A program made the translations under genes and the position numbers. A model generated the notes under the pieces. It did not search any database, had not been told where the DNA came from, and saw nothing but the letters and a program-made list of their open reading frames with translations. A stretch of DNA of 35,301 nucleotides. Source: Gemmatimonadota bacterium (GTDB lineage: Bacteria; Gemmatimonadota; Gemmatimonadetes; Longimicrobiales; RSA9). The stretch spans positions 1 through 35,301 of the forward strand of contig JADGGV010000003.1 in the NCBI GenBank assembly GCA_019689775.1. Reading direction: 5' to 3'. Each line of letters opens with the position of its first letter. The first letter of the stretch is position 1. This document shows, piece by piece, positions 1 to 7,749 of the stretch.

Positions 1-454
1 CCTCCGCACCCCGCACCACCTTCACCACCGCCGGGTCGCGCCACGCCTCCAACGTCCGGACCGGGCTCGCCACCGTCCCCACGTCGAAGCGCCCCACCCG
101 CTCCGCCGCCGCCATCACCTGCGACGCCGTGACGAACGGCTCGTCCCCCTGCACGTTCACCACCACGTCGTAGCCCGCGAACTCGGAGCGGGCGGCGATC
201 TCCGCCGCCCGCTCGGTCCCCGACGTGTGATCGGGCGACGTGAGCGCCACCTCCGCTCCCATCGCCCGACACGCCGCCACCACATCCTCGCTATCGGTCG
301 CCACCACCACCCGATCCAGTCCGGCAATGCCTCGCACCCGCCGCCATACCCACTCGACGAGCGGCCGGCCCGCCAGCGGGTAGAGCGGCTTACGCGGCAG
401 CCGCTCCGACCCGAGTCGGGCCGGGATCACGCAGAGGATCCGTCGCGCGGACAT
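1..454 (-). CDS. kdsB: 3-deoxy-manno-octulosonate cytidylyltransferase (CMP-KDO synthetase), C-terminus cut by the window edge
   Basis: Not in the ORF track because no stop lies in the window. Minus-strand translation from ATG at 454 reads MSARRILCVIPARLGSERLPRKPLYPLAGRPLVEWVWRR..., with VATDSEDV and NVQGDEPF, typical of KdsB. Confidence 0.93.
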   Translation of the reverse strand, partial: MSARRILCVIPARLGSERLPRKPLYPLAGRPLVEWVWRRVRGIAGLDRVVVATDSEDVVAACRAMGAEVALTSPDHTSGTERAAEIAARSEFAGYDVVVNVQGDEPFVTASQVMAAAERVGRFDVGTVASPVRTLEAWRDPAVVKVVRGAE

Positions 455-507
455 GAAGCCGGATTGTCGCCCAAAACCGCGTCACACCTTGCAATTTTCA
501 CGCCGAC

Positions 508-536
508 AATCTAACGCCGCCGTCCGGCGGTGTCAA
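508..536 (-). promoter_or_regulatory. Sigma70-type promoter for kdsB: TTGACA (531-536), 17 bp spacer, TAGATT (508-513)
   Basis: Consensus -35, exact 17 bp spacing and a near-consensus -10, about 46 nt upstream of the kdsB ATG. The -10 contains the TAG stop of the upstream gene. Confidence 0.55.
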
Positions 537-2049
537 AGCGCGAGAAGGGCCAACGCCGGCCGCCACGGCTCGCCGAGAGCCCCACGTTGACCTCGAAGTC
601 GCGGCCGGCGTGGGCCGGGTTCGTGACCGCCCGCAGCGAGAAGCCGAAGAACCGGAGCTCGACGCCGACGTTCTGCTCGAGGGCCCGCGCGGAGTCCCGC
701 GTCCAGGCCATGCCGGCGGTGTGGAGGAAGACGAGGTCGGGCGCGCCGATGATCGGCAGGCGCAGTCGGTCGGGGAGCGGGATCACGTAGCGCGTCTCGA
801 CGAAGACGAGCCGGTCGCCGGTGAACTCGGCGATGTCGAACGTGTAGAGCGTGCCGCTCCCGCCGACGAAGCTCCAGCGCTGCCGCGGCAGGGAGTCGGT
901 GCCGGCGAGCGGGCCCTGGGCGCGCCAGTAGATCTGGAGCGCGTGGTCCGCGATGGCGGCCATCGACCAGTCGCCCCAGATCAGGTAGCGGCCGAACGCG
1001 AAGTCGCCGCCCCCGACGTGGCCGGCGACGTCGGTCCGCGCGCCGATCTCGGCAGCCGCGCTCCGCCCCACCCACGTCACGTCGGCGCCCGCGCCCACGC
1101 TCGCGATCGTGCCCGGGTCGATCGGCGGGTTGAACCGGAGCGAGTCGCCGAGCAGGTGCCAGGGATCGCCGGTGGCCAGCGAGCGGGCCACCTCGCGCTC
1201 GCCGAGGAGCGCGACCTCGCCGCTCCAGCCGCCGCTCGCGAAGCGGGCTCCGGCGCGCGCGAACCAGCGCTCCGCCTCGTAGTAGTTGCGGTAGTCCTTG
1301 CCGTTGTAGAGGACGCCGAGGGAGTTCTTGAAGTCGCTGCGGATCCAGGCGTCGTTCGTGGCGGTGACCTCCTCGTGGCCGATCGTGAGGAAGCCGGGCC
1401 CGCGCCGGCCGGTCAGCTCCGCCAGGTGCGTCAGCCCGCCGACCTCCGTGCGGTAGCCGGCCTGCCCGCGCAGCATGATGGAATCGGTGCCGAGCCGCGG
1501 CAGGCGCAGCCGCCCGCCCGCCCGGAGCCAGAGCCCGTCGACGCGGTCGTACGTCGGGAGCACCACCCCGCCAACGCCGTCGGGCTGGAAGACCGGCAGC
1601 CTGGGCGAGCGGCCCACGATCGCGACGACGCCCTCGCTCCGGCTGATGTCGTATTCGGCCAGCGGGCGGTCGACGATGTCGCCCTGGAGCCGCGCTTGCT
1701 CGGAGCTGTAGAGCCCGCCGCCGGCGTTGACGACGTCGCCCGTGACCGTCGCGGACGGGCGCAGGAACAGGTTCGACGAGACGCCGACGAGGTCGCCGCG
1801 GACCGTGCCGTCCAGCCGCAGCGTCGCGCCGGCCACGAGGACGCTGCGTCCCACGGTGTCGCCGCGGGGGATCGTCGTGTCGTGCGTGATCAGGAGGTAG
1901 CCGCCCCGCCGCAGCAGCGCCGAGACCCGGCGGTCGGCGGTCGGATCCGAGCGCCCGCTGAGCGTGACGCGCTGGCCCGCGAGCGGCGAGGCCGCGATCC
2001 CGAGCAGGAGGAGACCGGCGGCGGATCGGATGCGGAGGACGCGTGTCAC
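511..2049 (-). CDS. Secreted outer-membrane beta-barrel protein with N-terminal bactofilin-like (polymer-forming) repeats
   Basis: GTG start at 2049 overlaps the pabA stop (GTGA). Signal-like N-terminus [25 protein letters not shown]; repeats [58 protein letters not shown]; long aromatic/polar alternating C-terminal region. The ORF-track N-terminus (to 2472) is out of frame with pabA and spurious. Confidence 0.7.
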   Translation of the reverse strand: MTRVLRIRSAAGLLLLGIAASPLAGQRVTLSGRSDPTADRRVSALLRRGGYLLITHDTTIPRGDTVGRSVLVAGATLRLDGTVRGDLVGVSSNLFLRPSATVTGDVVNAGGGLYSSEQARLQGDIVDRPLAEYDISRSEGVVAIVGRSPRLPVFQPDGVGGVVLPTYDRVDGLWLRAGGRLRLPRLGTDSIMLRGQAGYRTEVGGLTHLAELTGRRGPGFLTIGHEEVTATNDAWIRSDFKNSLGVLYNGKDYRNYYEAERWFARAGARFASGGWSGEVALLGEREVARSLATGDPWHLLGDSLRFNPPIDPGTIASVGAGADVTWVGRSAAAEIGARTDVAGHVGGGDFAFGRYLIWGDWSMAAIADHALQIYWRAQGPLAGTDSLPRQRWSFVGGSGTLYTFDIAEFTGDRLVFVETRYVIPLPDRLRLPIIGAPDLVFLHTAGMAWTRDSARALEQNVGVELRFFGFSLRAVTNPAHAGRDFEVNVGLSASRGGRRWPFSRFDTAGRRR

Positions 2050-2630
2050 GCGGCGGGGAGCGCGAGGAAGTTCGCGAGCAGCGCCTTCCCCCCCTCGCTG
2101 GCGATGGACTCGGGGTGGAACTGCACGCCCCACACGGGGTGCTCGCGGTGCCGGACCGCCTGGATCTCGTCCGTCCAGCCGGCCTCGTCCGTCCAGGCGA
2201 TCGGCTCGAGCGCGGCCGGCAGACGCTCCGCGTCGATCACGAGCGAATGGTAGCGCGTCACGCGCAGCGGTGAGGGAAGCCCCTCGAAGATCCCGACGCC
2301 GGTGTGCCGCACCGGCGAGAGCTTCCCGTGCATGGTCCGGCGCGCGCGGACCACGCGCCCGCCGTACGCCTCGCCGATCGCCTGGTGGCCAAGGCACACG
2401 CCCAACGTCGGCGTGCTCGGGCCGAAACGGCGCACGACGTCCACGCTGATCCCGGCCTCCGCCGGCGTGCACGGACCGGGCGAGATGACGATGCGCTCCG
2501 GGCGCAGGTCGGCGATCTCCGCGAGCGAGATCTCGTCGTTGCGGCGCACGAGCGGCTCCGCCCCCAGCTCCCCGAGGAACTGCACGAGATTCCAGGTAAA
2601 GGAATCGTAGTTATCGATAACCAGCAGCAC
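2046..2630 (-). CDS. pabA: Aminodeoxychorismate/anthranilate synthase component II (class I glutamine amidotransferase)
   Basis: [53 protein letters not shown] (nucleophile Cys) and [16 protein letters not shown] start; an in-frame TGA lies just upstream. pabA and trpG cannot be separated by eye. Confidence 0.9.
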   Translation of the reverse strand: MLLVIDNYDSFTWNLVQFLGELGAEPLVRRNDEISLAEIADLRPERIVISPGPCTPAEAGISVDVVRRFGPSTPTLGVCLGHQAIGEAYGGRVVRARRTMHGKLSPVRHTGVGIFEGLPSPLRVTRYHSLVIDAERLPAALEPIAWTDEAGWTDEIQAVRHREHPVWGVQFHPESIASEGGKALLANFLALPAA

Positions 2631-2657
2631 GTGTTCCGCCGTTCATGCACGGGTCTC

Positions 2658-2708
2658 GTTCCGCGCCTCCCGCCGGGCGGGAACGTAAGGGGGCTCCCGG
2701 CGCGGAAC
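2658..2708 (-). other. Nested inverted repeat (10 bp outer stem, inner hairpin) upstream of pabA and downstream of xerD
   Basis: gttccgcgcc (2658-2667) is a perfect inverted repeat of ggcgcggaac (2699-2708); inner tcccgcc-g-ggcggga at 2668-2682. Confidence 0.5.
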
Positions 2709-2909
2709 AAGTGCCGTGCCACCGGGCGCCCACCGCCGCGGCGGCGCACGGCCGGCCAGGCGACGACGGCGCGCTGCGGTCGACACCACGACGGCGCACC
2801 GCGCTCGCCGTCGCCGCGGCGCATCGCGGCCCCGGCCCGGGGCGGCGCGTCGCGGCCGTCCGCCATCGGGCCCGGGGCGGCTGCCGGCGCGCCCCCGACC
2901 GCCCGCACG

Positions 2910-3794
2910 CTACCCCCGCGGATGGAACTGCCGATGCACCTCGCGCAGGTACTCCCGGTCGATGTGCGTGTAGATCTGCGTCGTCGAGATGTCGGCGTGG
3001 CCGAGCATCTCCTGCACCGCGGCGAGGTCGGCGCCGCCCTCGAGGAGGTGCGTGGCGAAGGAGTGCCGGAGCGTGTGCGGGGTGACGCGCTTGCGGATCC
3101 CGGCGCGCCGGACGTGCCTGCGCAGGATCTTCCACACGCCCATGCGCGAGAGGGGCGTGCCGGCGGCGTTCAGGAAGACGATCCCGCGGCCAGCGCCGCG
3201 GTCGAGCGTGGGGCGAAGCTCGCGAAGATAGAGCGAGACGGCGCGCGCGGCGCTCCGGCCAATGGGCACGAGCCGCTCCTTCGCGCCCTTCCCGACGACG
3301 GTGGCGAAGCCCTCCTCGAGGGCCAGGTCGCGGATGCGCAGCGCGGTCAGCTCGCTCACCCGCACCCCGGAGGCGTAGGCGAACTCCAGGAGAGCCTTGT
3401 CGCGCCAGTAGAGGCGGTCCGTCACCTCCGGCGCCTCGAGCAGCCGCTCGACCTCGTCGCGGGCGAGCACGCCGGGCAGGCGGCGCCAGGTCTTCGGCAG
3501 CTCGAGGTTCTCGCTCGGGTCCGTGACGACGATCCCCTCCGCCAGCAGGAACGCGAAGTAGGTGCGCACCGCGGAGATGTTCCTGCGGATCGAGCTCGGC
3601 TGCAACCCGAGGTCCTTCAGGTAGTAGACGAACTCGCGGAGGTCGCCGGCGGAGGCTTCGCCCGGGCGGCCGAGCCCGCGCCCCTGGAGGAAGTCGACGA
3701 GGCGGGCCAGGTCCCGGCCGTAGGCGTCGAGCGTGCGGGGAGAGAGCCCGCGCTCGACCGCGAGGTGGTCGGTGAACGCGTCGAGCTGGAACAT
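2910..3794 (-). CDS. xerD: Tyrosine recombinase XerD
   Basis: [29 protein letters not shown]...; catalytic residues in [48 protein letters not shown]. The start overlaps the DedA stop. Confidence 0.93.
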   Translation of the reverse strand: MFQLDAFTDHLAVERGLSPRTLDAYGRDLARLVDFLQGRGLGRPGEASAGDLREFVYYLKDLGLQPSSIRRNISAVRTYFAFLLAEGIVVTDPSENLELPKTWRRLPGVLARDEVERLLEAPEVTDRLYWRDKALLEFAYASGVRVSELTALRIRDLALEEGFATVVGKGAKERLVPIGRSAARAVSLYLRELRPTLDRGAGRGIVFLNAAGTPLSRMGVWKILRRHVRRAGIRKRVTPHTLRHSFATHLLEGGADLAAVQEMLGHADISTTQIYTHIDREYLREVHRQFHPRG

Positions 3795-4360
3795 CAGCGC
3801 TTGGCCCGCCGGGATCGCCACCACCAGGCCAGCACGACGAGCGCGAGGCCGAGCGCGATCCACAGCAGGACGCGGTTGATCCGGCCGAACGCGTCCAGGA
3901 TCGACCGCCAGTTCGCGCCGGCCGTGTGGCCGAGGTAGACGAGGAGCCCGTACCAGAGCGCCGACGCCGTCACGATCGGCACGGCGACGCGGCGCGGCGC
4001 CACCTCGCTGACGCCCGCGAAGACCGGCACGACGGCGCGGAACGCTGGCAAGAACCGGCTGATGAAGATGGCGAACACCCCCCAGCGGCGGTAGAAGCGT
4101 CCCACCTTCTGCAACTGGTCGGGATGGAGGATCCACTGCCCGAGGCGCGTGCGGAACGCCTGTTCGCCGTACCGGCGGGCGACGAGGTAGACCACCATCG
4201 CGGAGGCGGCGTTCGGCACCAGGACCACGAGCCAGACCAGCCACGGATTGGCCTGCCCACGGGCCGACAGGAATGCGCCGAAGAGCACGACCGTGTCCGC
4301 CGGGACCGGCGGAACGATGTTCTCGAGGGCGCCGCCGACGCCGAGCACGAGGTAGGTCAC
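3794..4360 (-). CDS. DedA family membrane protein (N-terminus uncertain)
   Basis: [47 protein letters not shown], multiple hydrophobic segments. GTG at 4360 is the first canonical start in frame, but homologous-looking sequence continues upstream to about 4417. Confidence 0.82.
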   Translation of the reverse strand: MTYLVLGVGGALENIVPPVPADTVVLFGAFLSARGQANPWLVWLVVLVPNAASAMVVYLVARRYGEQAFRTRLGQWILHPDQLQKVGRFYRRWGVFAIFISRFLPAFRAVVPVFAGVSEVAPRRVAVPIVTASALWYGLLVYLGHTAGANWRSILDAFGRINRVLLWIALGLALVVLAWWWRSRRAKR

Positions 4361-4417
4361 GAGCGGCGGCAGCGCCGCCAGCCGGTCCAGGATCCCGTCG
4401 ATGGCGCCCTCCGGGTG

Positions 4418-4903
4418 TCACGCCGAGGGGTCGGCTGGCTCGAGCGACGCCACCGCGATCGCGGCGACCCCCTCGCCGCGGCCGATCCAGCCCATCCCCT
4501 CGTTCGTCTTCCCTTTCACCGATACACGGTCCGGGCCGACGCCAAGCGCCAGGGCGAGCCGCCGTCGCATCGCGGCCACGTGCGGCCCGACCCGCGGCGC
4601 CTCGCACACGATGGTGACATCCACGTTCCCGACCCGGAGCCCCGCCCCACGCACCAGCTCGGCCGCGCGCGCCAGCAGCGCGATCGAGTCCGCGTCGCGC
4701 CAGCGCTCGTCGCTCGGCGGGAAATGCGTGCCGATGTCCCCCAGCCCGGCGGCGCCGAGCACCGCGTCCGTCACCGCGTGGGCGACGGCGTCCGCGTCCG
4801 AGTGGCCGGCGAGCCCGACCTCGTGGGGAATCTCCACGCCCCCCAGGACGAGGCGGCGCCCGACGGCGAAGCGGTGCGAGTCGTAGCCGATGCCGATGCG
4901 CAT
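4418..4903 (-). CDS. ispF: 2-C-methyl-D-erythritol 2,4-cyclodiphosphate synthase
   Basis: MRIGIGYDSHRFAVGRRLVLGGVEIPHEVGLAGHSDADAVAHAVTDAVLGAAGLGDIGTHFPPSD...; ATG at 4903 rather than the track start at 4954. Confidence 0.95.
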   Translation of the reverse strand: MRIGIGYDSHRFAVGRRLVLGGVEIPHEVGLAGHSDADAVAHAVTDAVLGAAGLGDIGTHFPPSDERWRDADSIALLARAAELVRGAGLRVGNVDVTIVCEAPRVGPHVAAMRRRLALALGVGPDRVSVKGKTNEGMGWIGRGEGVAAIAVASLEPADPSA

Positions 4904-4977
4904 GGTGGGTGGCGTTCGGTGGTGGTCACGCGCGGCCGGACGGACCGCCGGCACCGCACCCCGGCGCCGACACGGAA

Positions 4978-5008
4978 CCTGCCCGGGACGCCTCGCGCCC
5001 CGGGCAGG
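4978..5008 (-). terminator. Hairpin downstream of mqnC (possible terminator, no U-tract)
   Basis: Perfect 10 bp stem cctgcccggg (4978-4987) / cccgggcagg (4999-5008) with an 11 nt loop, between mqnC and ispF. Confidence 0.55.
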
Positions 5009-5047
5009 TGAGGTCGGGCCGCCGGCTCGACCGGCCGCCGCGCGGCG

Positions 5048-6325
5048 TCAGGCCGCCTCGGCCGTGCCCCGCCACGCGCAGCAGGGGCAGCCGGCGTCGC
5101 CCTCGTGCCACTCCGTGTAGTCCTGGTAGCGGCGCTGCGGCTGGAGCCCGGCCTCGGTGATGATCCGCCGGATCTCCGCCTCCGGCATGATGTAGTCGAT
5201 GCCCGCCGCGCTCACCACGTTCTCCTCGATCATGAGCGAGCCGAAGTCGTTCGCGCCCATCCGCAGCGCGAGCTGCGCCATCTTCGGGCCCTGCGTGACG
5301 TACGAGACCTGGAGGTTGTCGAAGTTGTCGAGGACGAGCCGCGAGAGCGCCGTGATGCGCAGGTAGTCCATCCCGGTACCCAGCGGGATGTCCCAGTTGC
5401 GCATCTCGGTGTGGAGCGGCTGGAACGACCAGGCGATGAACGCCGTGTAGCGACCCCGGCCCCGCTTCAGGCTGCGCGCCTGCGAGGCGCGGAGCTTCAG
5501 CAGGTGCTCGAGGCGATCCTCCCACGTCTCCCCGACGCCGTACATCATCGTCGCCGTCGTGTGCAGCCCGACCTCGTGCGCCGCCTCGTGGATCTCGAGC
5601 CAGCGGCTCGCGTCGAGCTTCTTCGGCGCGATGACGTCCCGGACCGCGTCCACGAGGATCTCGGCCCCCGCGCCCGGGATCGAATCGAGCCCGGCCTGGT
5701 GCAACTGCCGGATCACCTCGTCCAGCGGCAGCTTCGTGATCCGCGTCATCAGCTCGATCTCGGACGCACTGAAGCCGTGCACGTGGATCGGATGGCGCTC
5801 CTTGATGTAGCGCAGCAGCCCGAGGTACCAGTCGAACGGGAGGTACGGGTTGTGCCCGCCCTGCATCAGGATCTGCACCGCGCCGAGCGCCTTCGCCTCG
5901 TCGATCTTGGCGCCGATCTCCTCGTAGCTCAACACGTACCCCTCGCCGTCCTTCGGACGACGGTAGAACGCGCAGAACTTGCAGTCCGTGATGCAGGTGT
6001 TCGTGTAGTTGATGTTCCGGTCGACGATGTAGCTCACCACGCCGTCCGGATGCTTCTCGCGCCGCACCGCGTCCGCCCGCGCCGCCAGCTCCAGGAACGG
6101 CGTCCGCCTCAGCTCCTCGAGCCAGTGCGCGATCTCGTCGGCGTGCGGCCGGCTCTCGAGCGGCGGTGGCACGTACACCGGCTGCTCCGCCGGGCGAGCC
6201 ATGCCGACCGAGCCCGTCGGCGTCGGCTCCCGGAGCCGCGGCGAGACCGTGGACAGGATCGGCAGCGCACGCTGCTCCGGCGGCACCGGACGCGGTCCCA
6301 TTCGGGGGCTCCCTTCAGCGGCCAT
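5048..6325 (-). CDS. mqnC: Cyclic dehypoxanthinyl futalosine synthase (radical SAM)
   Basis: INYTNTCITDCKFCAFYRRP (CX3CX2C), MQGGHNPYLPFDWY, GHTTATMMYG-type region (GLHTTATMMYGVGETWEDR). ATG at 6325 follows the mqnE stop; ATGs at 6301 and 6202 are alternatives. Confidence 0.92.
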   Translation of the reverse strand: MAAEGSPRMGPRPVPPEQRALPILSTVSPRLREPTPTGSVGMARPAEQPVYVPPPLESRPHADEIAHWLEELRRTPFLELAARADAVRREKHPDGVVSYIVDRNINYTNTCITDCKFCAFYRRPKDGEGYVLSYEEIGAKIDEAKALGAVQILMQGGHNPYLPFDWYLGLLRYIKERHPIHVHGFSASEIELMTRITKLPLDEVIRQLHQAGLDSIPGAGAEILVDAVRDVIAPKKLDASRWLEIHEAAHEVGLHTTATMMYGVGETWEDRLEHLLKLRASQARSLKRGRGRYTAFIAWSFQPLHTEMRNWDIPLGTGMDYLRITALSRLVLDNFDNLQVSYVTQGPKMAQLALRMGANDFGSLMIEENVVSAAGIDYIMPEAEIRRIITEAGLQPQRRYQDYTEWHEGDAGCPCCAWRGTAEAA

Positions 6326-6330
6326 GGCGC

Positions 6331-7470
6331 TCACCACTCCCGCAGCTCGCGGTAGTGCGCATCCCGCTCCACCGGGCGCTTGCCGGCATCCTTGATGATC
6401 CGGATGATCTCCTGGAACGTCAGTCCCTGCGGCGTGTGCGCGCCCGCCTCGTGGTAGATCTTCTCCCGCACGACCGTCCCCTCGAGATCGTCCACGCCGA
6501 AGTGCAGCGCCACCTGGCTCACCTTCGGCGTGTTCATGATCCAGTGCGTCTTGATGTGGTCGAAGTTGTCGAGGAACAGACGCCCGACCGCAAGGTTTTT
6601 CAGGTCGTCCACGCCGGTCGTCGCCGTCCCCGTCCGCCCGAGCCGCTCGCCCAGCTCGTTGTTGTCGGGGTGATACGCCAGCGGGATGTACGTCAGGAAG
6701 CCGCCGGTCTCGTCCTGGAGCTCGCGCAGCATCGCCAGGTGCTCGACCCGGTCCCGGTACGTCTCCACGTGCCCGTAGAGCATCGTGCAGTTCGTGCGGA
6801 TGCCGAGACCGTGCGCCACCCGGTGGACCTCCAGCCACTCCTCCGCCGCGAGCTTTCGCTCGGCGATCGTCGCCCGCACCCCGCGCGAGAAGACCTCGGC
6901 CCCGCCGCCCGGCATCGTGTCGAGCCCCGCCGCCTTCAGCCGCGACAGCACGTCCGCGTACGTCGTCTTCTCGATCCGCGCCAGGTTGGCGATCTCCACC
7001 GCGGTCAGCGCCTTGATCTCGACGCCCGGGTGCCGCGCCTTCAACCCCCGGATCAGCTCCTCGTAGTACTCGAGCCGCAGCTTCGGGTGCAACCCGCCGA
7101 CGATGTGAAACTCCCGGATCGGCGTGTCCTTGATGATGTCCCCCTCCGCGATCGCCTCCTCGACGCTCATCGTGTACGCCCCCTCCTCCTTCGGCATCCG
7201 GGCAAAGGAGCAGAAGACGCACGTGTTGCGGAGGATGCAGACGTTCGTCGGATTGATGTGCTGGTTCGCCACGAAGAAGATGCGATCCCCGTTCTTCCGT
7301 CGGTTGGCCCAATCGGCCATCGCGCCGATGGCGAGGAGGTCGTGGGACTCGAACAGGGCGACCCCGTCTTCCACGTCGAGCCGCACGCCGGCGACGACCT
7401 TCTCGGCGATCGGCTCGAGGCGGGGGTCGGTCGGTCGAATGACCAGTTCTTCGGTGAACGCCGGGTACAT
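6331..7470 (-). CDS. mqnE: Aminofutalosine synthase (radical SAM)
   Basis: HINPTNVCILRNTCVFCSFARMPKEEGAYTMS, EFHIVGGLHPKLRLEYYEE, ALTAVEIANLA, PLAYHPDNNEL. MYPAFTEEL at 7470 is the likely start; the track start at 7548 coincides with a -35-like element. Confidence 0.9.
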   Translation of the reverse strand: MYPAFTEELVIRPTDPRLEPIAEKVVAGVRLDVEDGVALFESHDLLAIGAMADWANRRKNGDRIFFVANQHINPTNVCILRNTCVFCSFARMPKEEGAYTMSVEEAIAEGDIIKDTPIREFHIVGGLHPKLRLEYYEELIRGLKARHPGVEIKALTAVEIANLARIEKTTYADVLSRLKAAGLDTMPGGGAEVFSRGVRATIAERKLAAEEWLEVHRVAHGLGIRTNCTMLYGHVETYRDRVEHLAMLRELQDETGGFLTYIPLAYHPDNNELGERLGRTGTATTGVDDLKNLAVGRLFLDNFDHIKTHWIMNTPKVSQVALHFGVDDLEGTVVREKIYHEAGAHTPQGLTFQEIIRIIKDAGKRPVERDAHYRELREW

Positions 7471-7519
7471 GAACGAATTCCGGCTAAAGGTCTCGGCTAC
7501 GGTCCGTGTTGCGGCGGGA

Positions 7520-7548
7520 AGAATAGGCCAGTGGCCCGGCGCGGGCAA
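7520..7548 (-). promoter_or_regulatory. Promoter for mqnE-mqnC: TTGCCC (7543-7548), 17 bp, TATTCT (7520-7525)
   Basis: 17 bp spacing, -10 TATTCT, 50 nt upstream of the mqnE ATG in an intergenic region. Confidence 0.45.
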
Positions 7549-7693
7549 GGAAGGATGTCGCGCCCCGCCGGCCTCGCGCCCGCAGGCGCCGGCCTCGATG
7601 CGCCCCGCCGGACCGGCCGAGGTGCGCCCCGCGGGCGCCCGAGGGGGGCGGGTCCGTGGTCTTCGGCCCCACCGCAGGACGCGAATGCGACGA

Positions 7694-7715
7694 GGGCCCG
7701 GCCATGGCCGGGCCC
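7694..7715 (-). terminator. Perfect 22 bp palindrome GGGCCCGGCCATGGCCGGGCCC downstream of fabF (probable terminator hairpin)
   Basis: Self-complementary over all 22 nt, 34 nt past the fabF stop; can form a 9 bp stem with a CATG loop. No clear U-tract. Confidence 0.55.
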
Positions 7716-7749
7716 CCGCGTACGTCCCGCCGTGCGCGGCGCGAGCCGC

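Noticed and set aside
511-2472. 653 aa ORF start for the barrel protein
   Set aside because: Upstream of 2049 it is an out-of-frame reading of pabA; the signal peptide starts at the GTG at 2049.
2644-2646. Start of [11 protein letters not shown] as a trp-type leader peptide
   Set aside because: No Trp or regulatory codon run, and it ends inside pabA; probably incidental.
2910-4607. 565 aa minus-strand ORF ending in XerD
   Set aside because: The N-terminal part is an out-of-frame reading of ispF and dedA; XerD begins at 3794.
5048-7312. 754 aa minus-strand ORF that could be read as a fusion ending in MqnC
   Set aside because: The N-terminal half is an out-of-frame reading of mqnE; MqnC starts at or near 6325.
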